64,000 bases of DNA, taken from contig NW_022098031.1 of the NCBI RefSeq assembly GCF_002288925.2, forward strand, positions 649,625 to 713,624, read 5' to 3'. The notes beneath the pieces were generated by a model. The model was given only the letters and a program-made list of their open reading frames with translations. It searched no databases and had not been told where the DNA came from. Shown here one piece after another: positions 44,101-56,421 of the stretch (position 1 is its first letter; every line of letters begins with the position of its first letter). Origin of the DNA: Delphinapterus leucas (taxonomy: Eukaryota > Chordata > Mammalia > Artiodactyla > Monodontidae). Made by a program: the position numbers and the translations under genes.

Positions 44101-47100
44101 CTATTTGATTAACTAAAAAGAATCTGACTTTCAAAATAAATAAAGATCAGTCAAGGAATCTAATTAGAACTAGTCAAAGTCTAGTCATGGGTAATTTAAA
44201 GGAGCTTTCTTTTCAATAAAATTTTAAAAACATAAAATACAATTATAAACCTTGTCTCAGAAAAGTTTAAATTTAGCAGAAAAGAAATATAAGATAAATA
44301 GCAGTGGGCATTCTCTGTAATTAACATGGTAATTTGCATTATGATTAAGACATTTTAACTATAACCTGAATAAGCATACATTACTTATTACTTAATATAT
44401 GCTTATTATATGCATATGCATGGTTTAAAAGCTTAACTACATCCTTAACTCTAATACAGAATACAAATTATAATTACTCTTTGATTAATAGTATTTCATG
44501 GGAAGGCAGCTCATGTACCTTTAATATCCATGGTTATTCTCATTTGAACGTTTGGCCCTGCACCAGCACTATTGATCGCATAAACCTAAAACAAAGAAAC
44601 ACCTTGTTATTATTTTCAAATTATTGCATATGTGTATGTATAACTGATTATGGTTATATGTCATTTTAAAATGATTGCACTTTTGAAAACAATTCATATA
44701 GTCTGTTAATTATATTTTCTTGCACTCAAATTAATATATGGAGGAAGAACGTTAGCAATAAAATAGTTCTTACAACTGATATTATGGTACTAAGCCCTGA
44801 GAACAAAGGCTGAGTGACCTAAACAGCCCTATCATACAGACCAAGAATGATGTGGCTTCAGTTTGAACCTTTAGGAGGAAAGAGCAGAAAAGTCACTATG
44901 TCTACACTCTCTCTTCATCTACTCTAACATCTGTTCCTTCTCTCTGTAGCTAGGTTAACTCCGGCTTTCTTTAAATCCATATTCAAGACGCTCTTTTTTT
45001 TCCTTCTCTGAGATGAAACCCTATTCCTCAGCCTCTCAGTTTTCCTGTATTAAATCATCCCTCTGAAAGTTGGCCTTTATACCCTGCTTCACCCCTGCCC
45101 CAAAGTATCTGACGCTATACCCTGCATAATGCAGCATATACACATAAAGCATTTCTGTTTGTATCTACAGCGGGTGATTTACACAAATGTGAATCCTTTC
45201 AATTAACTTTGTGCTTAGGAAGCTGCAGACACAGGCTCTTCTTTTATTCACTTTATCTTGCTATGTAAAATAAAGACTGTGTTCTTGGCCAATTACATTG
45301 TATTCAATAAACGCAATTCAGAATATATCATTTTTGGAATTAATAAATTTGTTTCATACGTTAGTGACCCACCCTCCACCCCCTGGATAGTTTTAGAAGT
45401 ATTTTGATTGAATTAAAATAGTAATATATGTGATGTGGTAGGTATACTAAATAAACCAAGCCCATAAAATGTAGCTTAAAAATATCTAAAGGAAATATTT
45501 ATTGGTGCATGTAATTTTAAAAAGGAAGTATTCAAAATAAAAGTGATGTTATGAAGTGCTTAATTATTTTTATTTCTTTACAATCTAACGTTTAAGTGAG
45601 ATAATAAAGTTGGGCAGTGCTTCTCAACCTGCAGTGAGCAAAGAAGTCACTTGCAAACCCTGTTAAATGAAGATCTGTAGGTTTTGATTCAGTAGGTTGG
45701 GACAGGTGCGACAGTTACACATTTCTAATAAACTCTCAGGTGTTGAGGACACTGTGTTGCACTTTGCAAAGAATCAGATTTGTTTTTCTTTAAATTATGA
45801 ATTGGTTGTACTTTATTTCCTGTTTTTTTTATTTGCAAGAGCCAAAACTGTTACAACACTTGCTACCTACCATAACTATTAATATCCTACATAGAAATTA
45901 CTATTCTTACTACTAATTTTTCAGATAAGGAAACTGAGGCACAGATTTGAGGAAATTGCCCAGAAAGAAACTAGCAGAGCCAGAATTTGAACCTAGGTCA
46001 GTTCATTCCCTTAACCACCACCTTCTCTCTAATAGATCTTCTACAACGGGGGTTCATTTAATGGTACGTGCAGCAAGAATCCTAGCAAGTCAGATTACAT
46101 AACGAGATATAAAGTTTGCGAGGGAACACAGATTATTAATGACAGTTTTCTGATATAAAGAGTTGATAGGAAGATTAGTTATGGAGCTACTTGAATGTAT
46201 AGGGTGAATTCTATGTTGCTTAAAAGATGATTTTCTGAACTTTATGATTGTTTGAAAATTCCAAGACATGCAAAAATAGTGAAAGGATGAAACAAATTGT
46301 GTATGTGTTTGGGTGTATGTATATGAACTCACACACATATTTACTTTACCAAATGGATAATTTAGAATTAAGATGTAAAATAATATTAGCTTTTAGTAAT
46401 AGTTGTGTGAAATACATGTAAATTTCAATCACATAGTTATTTCTGACTTTTGCCTTTGAAATTTGTTTTTCCATTTTCCACCTATAATCACACAGAAACA
46501 GTTTTTCTTTAGGCAGAATCATCTCATTATATATATCTGCTCTTTAACTTTTATTTATCGATTTTATTTATTTATTTTTGGATGCGTTGGGTCTTCATTG
46601 CTGCTCGCAGGCTTTCTCTAGTTTCGGCGAGCAGGGGTCACTGCTCTTTAACTTTTAACGTGGATTTTCTTCCTGCTTTATTTCTGGATTTCCACTATAA
46701 TTGTGCAAACATTTTTGTTGTTTACATATTTTCACAGGACTTGCTGTATTAAAATAGGAAAGCAGCAATTTTGTTTCTCCAAATTTATTTTCAGTTGGCA
46801 TGTCTTAAGCGATCCCACGAAAAGATAGGAAAAATGTATTATGTACATAAGCTGCAGTATTTTTGAATGCTGAGTTTGTAAACCAACTTTGTAAGATAGG
46901 TGAATAATTAAAAGCTATGTATTCTTACACTGATGTTGTATGTATGTCCGCCTTTTAGTCCTTCTAACATTGCAATGACAGATGTGTCCGTTTTCTGGAT
47001 AATACTGAGGTTGCGAATCTGGACAGCAGTGGGATCATCTTCTTGGTAAACCAAAGCTTGATACACTTGGATATTTCCATTAGGTTGAGAAGGGGGAAGA

Positions 47101-50100
47101 AATGTTAACTGAAATTTTGTAACTTCATCTGGTATCTTCTGAAATGTCATGTTGTTCGGTGGGTCCTTAGGGACTGAAATGAAATATTTAGCAATTACAA
47201 TTTTAAAAAAATTTGTGTTCATTTTGATGTCCATATAAAACTGATTTGCTTCAAGTTTCTGTTTATAAAGAGTATTACACAGATCATTTAAGCCATTTAA
47301 TTTTGAAAACAAGCAAAATGGCTCATGCATTATAGAATCATTGACATCTATAAATCACAGAAACCATAACAGTGATCCAATTTATTTGCTTATTTAGCCT
47401 TTTATAATATATGTATTTTTATACAGAATGCATTTCTATGATACTCTGAACTTAAAAATACTGTAGACTCACAGGAAGTTGCAAAAATCATACATACAGT
47501 CCCCTGTAACCTTCCCCCAGCTTTCCCCAGTGGTGATATCTTATGTAACTATTGTTTAATATCAAACCTGGAAACAGACACTGGTACAATAATGTTGACT
47601 ATAGACGTTATTCAGTTTTCACCATTTTTCATGCTTTCCTGTATCTGCGTGTAGCTCTATGCAATTTAATCCCAATGTGTAGATTCCTGTAACCATCACC
47701 AGAAATGAGATACAAAACTACTCCATCACCATAAAGAAATGTCCCCTTAGACTTACACTCCATGCCTCCTCACAACACTAGTCAATCTCCATTTCCATAG
47801 TTTTGTCATTTGCAAAAGACAATAGCACAGTGACCTTGAGGTCCATCAGGGTTGTTGTATATCAATAGTTCATTCTATTTTTATTGCCGAGTAGTGTTCC
47901 ATTTTATAGATGTACGAGTTTAATTTGTAAAAACATTTGGGTTGTTTCCAGTTATTTTGTTGTTGTCATTACTAATAAGTCTTCTATTAACATTCATATA
48001 CAGATATTTGCATGGACATTAAGTTTTCAATTCTCTATGATAATTGCCCAAGAGTGTATTTGGCGGATCATGTGGTAAGTGCATTTAAAAAAAAATTTTT
48101 TTTTAACATCTTTATTGGAGTATAATTGCTTTACAATGGTGTGTTAGTTTCTGCTTTATAACAAAGTAAATCAACTATACATATACATATATCCCCATAT
48201 ATCCTCCCTCTTATGTCTCCCTCCCACCCTCCCTATCCCGCCCCTCTAGGTGGTCACAAAGCTCCCAGTTGATCTCCCTGTGCTATGCGGCTGCTTCCCA
48301 CTAGCTATCTATTTTACATTTGGTAGTATATAAAAGATCACCAAACTATTTTTCCATTGTAGCTATACCCTTTTACATTGCCACTAGCAATGTATGAGAG
48401 ATCTAGTATTTCTGCATCTTTTCTAACATTTGGTATTATCACTATTTTAAAAATTATTATTTCATCTGTTCTAGTACATGTATAGTGATATACCACTGTG
48501 GTTTCAATTTGCATTTCCCCAGTAGCTAATGGTGTTGAAAACCTATCTTATCATGAGTTTATTTGCCAGTCATATTTCCTCTCTGGTAAAATGTTCACGT
48601 TGTCAATTTTCTAATTGGATTCTTTTTAAGTGTTGAATTTTAAGATTTCTTTATGTTCTGGATATTCCAGTTTCTTTTTGATAAATAAAAGTTATCCTAA
48701 CATATAACTAGCTAAATATCAATAAATTATTTTAAAATGATACACATGAGGATAAAATTATTTATGAATAATTTTATGAAAGACTAGTTTTTGTTGTACT
48801 ACATAATCAGTGTTCTTTAAATAAATGACCCATTGAATGAACATATCTTATTTTGATCACATTGAAATGGATATTCCATTCTAAATTCTAAAATTCTAAG
48901 TAAAGAATTTCCATGAAAAGGCTGTTGATATTTGGCTGTCAATGATTCAGATATTCAGATATTGTTGCAAACATCCCTAGAGATAGTGCCCTATGGCAAG
49001 CAAAAAATAAGTAAATAAATAACAGTGAGAAAAAAAAAAGAGAGAAAAGCAAATAAACATGTCATTGTGCCAAATATCACAGGATGAAAAAATGCATAGC
49101 TGAAATAAAGGTTAAATTGGTTCAACACACATTTTCACAACATTTGCTGTTATACATTTTTATGATACATAAGAAACATATATTTTTTCTTTTTATAAGA
49201 ATTGTTTCTCTAAAATTAGGATCAGCTTTAAAAAGCTGAATACATGAAAGAATTATCTGAATGCTAGAAAGAACCTTTTATCCACCTAGTATCTTTCGTT
49301 TGACATCTAAAATTCTACTCTTAGAGGTTTAGTAGAAATTTATTAAACTATGATATCCTTGGAAGAGTTAGCACATTAGGATTTGCAATCAGTGCTTTGT
49401 GGTGTAAATGTGAATAAGTTTAGCAGCAACCTTCCTCACAGATAGGTAGGATGGGGGAGAAGTGCAAAAAGCATAATAAGAAAATAAGTACCTGGAATAT
49501 ACATGGCCACAAAATGGAAACAAGCAGAATTTTAGGGTGCTAAGGATAGGATGTACTTTTCAATTTAGAACCGTAAGTTTACAGACAACAGAGTACGTAG
49601 CGTAATGAAAAGACTAGCTAAAAAATATTTTACCTCCTATACTTACCTTACAGATAGCAACAAATAAACTATAGCAACACATCCCTTCATGTGCTCTTTC
49701 CAAAGATATATCTGGTGGCAAAGAACATCAGGAGTCTGAAGGAGGATGGGGCAAGCGAGTTCTGGGAAGTTGACTTTCCACATTAAATTCTTATTGGTTA
49801 CAATCTTATTATTCATTCAGACCCTGTTCATAGGAACTGGAGGAAATCTGTACAGATTCTGACATTTATCAAATAGATTATGTAATAAAACATGTCACTT
49901 AACTAAGTGAAGAAAACAGATATGGTGAAACATAACCTGGGTTCTACTTTTGAATTCTAGATTATTTAATAATGGAGTATTATTACTTTAATGTGCATTT
50001 AAACCGTGGGAGAGAAATAATTAGAATGGAATTTAAGGTGAAGCTTTACTGGCTATAGACAGTTGGACAAAATCATCTCTTAGGCAAGGTAACTCAACTT

Positions 50101-53100
50101 CTGAAATAGTGTTTAAATAAATGCAAAAAAGTACAATTGATTACCTTACTATGAACTAATTTTTGTATTTACAAGTATTGATTATTCTACATAATTCCAC
50201 TTTGCTTCAAAAATGTAAATACAAAGCTTTATTCTTGTCAGTCACAGTGAGTCACTGAAGTTTAAACTTATATGCTTGAAAAATTTCTTTTAACACATAT
50301 GCTTTGTAGGGTAAGGTGTGAGAAACTGTAAGAAAGACACCTAACTCAGTCAATTTTTAGCATGAAAAATAAACCTTACCTGATTCTAAAGTAGTAACAA
50401 TCACTTCAGCACTCGACTTTCCTTCCACATATGCAGCACTAATATTTCCAGTGAATGCAGTGATCACCACGGAATACCTTGTGAATATTTTCAAATCTTT
50501 AATTTCTATGGTTTTATTTTCTCCATTTGACTTGATTAAGGAAATATTAAATTCATCACTATCTACCTACAGGAAAAAATAGCTAACAATTAAAGGAAGC
50601 AGCACTTGAGATACAAATCACTAAAACATAAAAATAGAAAGCTATGAGTGGTATATTTTTCTAGCCAAGATTTAAAATTTCTTTTATTTACAGTCAGACA
50701 GACCTGGGAAATCCGAAGTGCTACTTTAACAGTTTAGTAATTACAATTATTTCAACAATTGAAAGTAAAAGAAAAAAATCAATCACAATTAATCAGAACA
50801 AGCAGAAATCATCTCCGCAGTCAATGAAATTTATACTCCAATTTTTTTTAACATCTTTATTGGAGTATAATTGCTTTACAATGGTGTGTTAGTTTCTGCT
50901 TTATAACAAAGTGAATCAGCTATATATACACATATATCACCATATCTCCTCCCTCTTGCATCTCCCTCCCACCCTCCCTATCCCACGCCTCTAGGTGGTC
51001 ACAAAGCATTGAACTGATCTCCCTGTGCTATGCGGCTGCATCCGACTAGCTACCTATTTTACATTTGGTAGTATATATAAGTCCATGCCACTCTCTCACT
51101 CCGTCCCAGCTTACCCTTCCCCCTCCCTGTGTCCTCAAGTCCATTCTCTAGTAGGTCTGCGTCTTTATTCCTGTCCTGCCCCTATGTTCCTCAGAACCTT
51201 TTATTTTTTTTTTAGATTCCATATATATGTGTTAGCATACAGTATTTGTTTTTCTCTTTCTGACTTACTTCACTCTGTATGACAGACTCTAGGTCCATCC
51301 ACCTCGCTACAAATAACTCAATTTTGTTTTTTTTATGGCTGGGTAATATTCCATTGTATATATGTGCCACATCTTCTTTATCCATTCATCTGTCGATGGA
51401 CACTTAGGTTGCTTCCATGTCCTGGCTATTGTAAATAGTGCTGCAATGAACATTGGGGTACATGACTCTTTTTGAATTATGGTTTTCTCAGGGTATATGC
51501 CCAGTAGTGGGATCACTGGGTCATATGGTAGTTCTATTTTTAGTCTTTTAAGGAACCTCCATACTGTTCTCCATAGTGGCTGTAACAATTTACAGTCTCA
51601 CCAACGGTGCAAGAGGGTTCCCTTTTCTCCACACTCTCTCTAGCATTTATTGTTTGTAGATTTTTTGATGATGGCCATTCTGACTGGTGTGAGGTGATAC
51701 CTCATGGTTGTTCTGATTTGCATTTCTCTAATGATTAGTGATGTTGAGCATTCTTTCATGTGTTTGTTGGCAATCTGTATATCTTCTTTGGAGAAATGTC
51801 TATTTAGGTCTTCTGCCCATTTTTGGATTGGGTTGTTTGTTTTTTTGATATTGAGCTGCATGAGCTGCTTGTAAATTTTGGAGATTAATCCTTTGTCAGT
51901 TGCTTCATTTGCAAATATTTTCTCCCATTCTGAGGGTTGTCTTTTGGTCTTGTTTATGGTTTCCTTTGCTGTGCAATAGCCTTTAAGTTTCATTAGGTCC
52001 CATTTGTTTATTTTTATACTCCAGTGTTTTACAGAAGAAAGAATATAGGTTGGTTCCCAGCCATCAGGGGTTCAAATCCCAACCTGGTCACTTAATAACT
52101 CCTGTAGCATTTGATAAGTCATTTATGCTCTCTGTCTTACTTTCTGTATATGTAAGATTGGGGTGATAATATCTACTTAAAATATTTTGATGATTCAGAA
52201 AAAACAGATCTGAAGTAGCCGGCACAGAAATTTGCAATTGTTTTTTTTACCATGATCAACAAAAATGAAACATTTTGCAACGTAATTCAGGATGTGTGTG
52301 TGTGTGTATTCTTTATAACTGAAAATTGCTTTTCAGAAATACAACTTCTGAAATGCACTTTGCTATTTTCTGCTCTTTTTAATTTTATTCCAATTCATTT
52401 AAAAAATGCTGGTCATAATTGAAGTTTGAAAAACTGATCTAGCACCATGCAAGGCACTAAGTAAGGAATCAATTAATTAACATGATGTCATAATTATTAA
52501 ATGTATACAAATGAGTATGCTTAGGTATATTAAATATAGTTGTATAATTTATTAAAACATAGTCTGTCTTGGATGGAGAGTCTGGCCTATTCACTGTAGG
52601 GATTAAACACAGCTAAAGTTTCTAGCACTAAATAGAAGGGCTTTGCCTGAGATGAACAACAGCAAGTTTGAAATTCTATTATGCCTGCTTCTCTCAAGTA
52701 CTTGAAAGACTTAAAAACAAGTTGGATACACTGTCCTCATTATCAAGTTCATTTTCAACCTGACCCTCTCTCATAACTTTGAAAGATGTTTTTTTGTTTA
52801 ATATGTTCTTCAAATGCTCTTTTCTAAGAACTTTTTAAACTAAAAACGATGTTGCTATGAGAAACACAGCAAAAGGCTGAAAAATAGCAGATCTGCAAAA
52901 AGTCAAACAGATCGAACCAGAGCAGTGGAGGGAGGTGTTCCACTTCTGAACTGTCAGAAAAACAAATCAATCAGTGTAGGAATCCAATTGATCGGGTGCA
53001 TGCACCCACTGGTAGAAAGTGTGTATTTAGTATTTAATTAGTTGTCAACATCTAAATATCTCATACAAATCGGGCTTTTAAAATTTCCCCTATGACTAGG

Positions 53101-56100
53101 CTTATATTCATGCTGGGTAACAATTATCTAGAGATGAGTGACAGGTGGCTCCTCTAATGGGGCAGGGGTCTCCAATTCATCACTGAAGCTTCATTGTGAC
53201 TGTTCCTTGATGTTCCTTGCCTGACTACTATAGCTATTTCAACTCTGATTTTATTGAGTTGAGCTGAATTCCTCAAGATTCCATAGCAACTTGGTAGCTG
53301 AGACAGGATTTACTCCCAGGTCTTTGAAGAGTCCAGACCTCTCTACACCAAGTCATGGGGCGTGGTCTTATAAAGTAAAACGAAATTATTCCAATGCCTT
53401 CCATTAAAAAATGGATAACAAATAGCAAGTAGTAAAACATGAAATAACATGCATGTGATCTACTATATCTTAAAAAATATACAGTAAAGTTCAAAAAGAA
53501 TGCTGTGCCCTCAAATACTGCATGTGGAAAAATTCATTTTCTTTCTTCACTAAACCTACTATCATTAACTAATATTCGTCCACTTACCCAGGACTGAAAC
53601 CCCAGACCTTTTTGACCCATCATCTCCCTTCAATCAGTTCCAAATTTGTTTGCTCATATTTGATCATCGATTATTATGATGAAATGTCTGCCATTTTTTT
53701 TGAAGTGTGGTTGTTTCATATACACTGTCAGTAATTAGATTCTGGTTCTATTTTCCTCTCCTTTGCCTGCCCCACCTGCACTCTTCCCCACCTGGTACAC
53801 CCCCATTTAATTCTTACATCCCAGAACAGAACAAATTTCATCTTCTCTGTGCAGTCTCCTCTATATATTATGTCCCCCATAATTAATTACTTTGTTAGTT
53901 TATATTCCAAAAAAGACTGCATACCTCATACTCTACAACTAGCTCTTTATATTCTGGTGTCATTCTCTAGAGTGTGAGCTACTTGGAAGCAGAACTTTGT
54001 TTTCCATCTTTGTCTTGGTGAAAGAAGCTACTAAGTATTTGCTAAGTTAAAAAATAAAGGGGCCAACAAACAAAGGGCCACAAAATGCATTAATTTCCAG
54101 TAGAATCATCCAGGATGATAGCTGAGCCCATATATCTTTATTCAAGATTGTCAAGTTTTGCTTAATTTGAGTCTTTTAAGGGAAGAGTTTTATGCCCTTG
54201 CGGTTAGTATTTGGCAGAGGCCAGGCTGCAGCATAAGTCCTAAATTCAGTGACATACGTTCTTCTTTGGCCTGCGAGCCAATGACTTTTGAAGGTAGATA
54301 GTTATATATTCATGAAATGAGCTGCAGATAAACTCTATAAGGATAATGACCACGTCAGACTTGTTCACTTCTACATACCCAGCACGTACCACAATGCTGG
54401 CATTTGAATGTATTTAAAAGCGTGTTGGGAGTTTGGGATTGACATGTACACATTGCTATTTTTAAAATAGATAACCAACAAGGAACTACTGCATAGCACA
54501 GGGAACTCTGCTCAATATTCTGTAATAACCTAAATGGGATAAGAATTTGAAAAAGAATAGATGCATGTATATATGTATAACTGAATCACTTTGCTGTACA
54601 CCTAAAACTAACACAACATTGTTAATCAACTATGCTCCAATATAAAAATTAAAAACATAAAGTGTGTTGAAAGAATGAAGGGAAGAAGGAACAAATGACA
54701 ACTTAGTTCCAAGAATCCTAGGGAAACTCTGAAGTGTTAGAATCTGTTTGAATTTTTGCTATCTTTGATCCAAAGGTGTTTTGGTGAGCATATATTTCAG
54801 TTTGGCAATTTTTATTTGCTTTTTGATGTTTTTTCCTATTTTCCATCACACCATTGTCTACTGGTTTTAGCCACATCTTAATATTTGAGAAGTTATTTAT
54901 CATCTCTGTGCCTCAGTTCCCCTTTATGCAAAATGAAGATAACATTTACATCAAAATGTTATTAGATATGATAATACAATGCATATGAAGAGCTAATATG
55001 TAACTGAAATAAGCAATTACAATATTAGTTATCTTTCCATCCTTCTCTCTTTCCCTTGCTCATTTTTAATCTCAGTAAGAATGCTAAGAGAATGAGGTTA
55101 TAAATCACTATTTTTACTGTTTTATTTTTCCCTCCTTTAAACACAACCAAATTCCAAGAGAGAGCTATTTTCCTTAATAAAGTGTCTTTTACTTGATAGA
55201 TAGAGCACAGCATTTAACTTTTTTTTTTTTTTTGGCAGTACGCGGGCCTCTCACTGTTGTGGCCTCTCCCGTTGCGGAGCACAGGCTCCGGACACGCAGG
55301 CTCAGCAGCCATGGCTCACGGGCCCAGCCACTCCGCGGCATGTGGGATCTTCCCGGACCGGGGCACGAACCCGTGTCCCCTGCATCGGCAGGCGGACTCT
55401 CAACCACTGCGCCACCAGGGAAGCCCCAGCATTAACATTTTATAATTTGCTTTTAATGCTATTCCCAGAGCATTTGTCATTCGTGTTGATTATTTTTGGC
55501 TAATTATTAACTAAAAATCTTCACAGATATGCTCTAAAAAAGGAACATAAACTGAAGACTGAATGGGAGAACAAATGTACCAATAAACCCTGAAACTTTC
55601 TTTTAATCATGACACGTCTTTTGAGAAAGAAGTATTTCCTTTAAGAAATAATATAAAGACATAAAAAAATCATAAAAGTTAAACAAGAGATGGATAGAAA
55701 CAGCAAGGAGAGGAGAATTCACCGTGAATTACCTAATTTAACGTGTTAGATGCAACCGTAAGAGACTGCTCATCAGGTCCAGTAAAGCTCAAGCAGGCTG
55801 GCAAGGAGATATTTCCAATTCTAACCCTAGATAACAACTCTGCATTATTCACGTTGTGCAGCACCCTGTCTTAGGTGAAAGGCTTGACTCTCATGCTTGG
55901 GTCTCCTTCTGTCCGGAAGGCTCCTCCAATTTGGTGTCTTCAGGGACATCTTATTTAAATGTTTGTATTCCCCAGGATACTATCCTCAGGTTAGTTCTTA
56001 CAGAAGAGGCTTTACATGTTGTGTAGTTAATCTCATCTACTCATATTATTTCATCTATCATCGAAACACCAACAGTTCCCAAATCTGGGAATACAAACTT

Positions 56101-56390
56101 CCTCTCCGGAGCTACAGATCCACAAATAAAACTGCTAATGGGCTATCTTCGTCTGGAGGATTCCCAGGCATCTTAAAGTCGGTGCATCTAGTACTGAATT
56201 CATGCCTTTCCTCTACAAATTTGTTCCTCCTCACAATTTTCCAAATCATATATCTTAAAGTCATCCTTGATTATTCTCTTCACTCACCATCCACAGATTT
56301 TTTTCACCAAATCCTGTAGTTTTAAATTATTTTTCATTCTGTTTTCCTCACTCCATTTCCTCTGTCCTTCTTTTCTTGTTCAGTTTTACT

Positions 56391-56421
<31 letters not shown>

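Larger units (their letters stand above)
41544..44518 (-). other. PTPRQ: PTPRQ intron d-e (3.0 kb)
   Basis: An old L1M-type remnant lies at about 42000-42425 and MIR remnants at about 42590-42715 and 43530-43740. There is otherwise AT-rich sequence without a recognisable element. Confidence 0.75.
44586..46928 (-). other. PTPRQ: PTPRQ intron c-d (2.3 kb)
   Basis: The intron holds L2-like sequence near 44900-45175, a MIR remnant at about 45895-46020 and an 87-nt SINE 3' fragment at 46554-46640. The rest shows nothing I can name. Confidence 0.75.
47174..50379 (-). other. PTPRQ: PTPRQ intron b-c (3.2 kb)
   Basis: An old L1 remnant fills about 47440-48680 and is split by a young L1 3' end at 48096-48332. 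From 48700 to 50379 there is unique-looking AT-rich sequence with no recognised feature. Confidence 0.8.

Noticed and set aside
47174..47330. N-terminal part of the 140-aa open frame over exon c
   Set aside because: This part is intron. The acceptor at 47174-47175 and the phase match to exon b set the real exon start.
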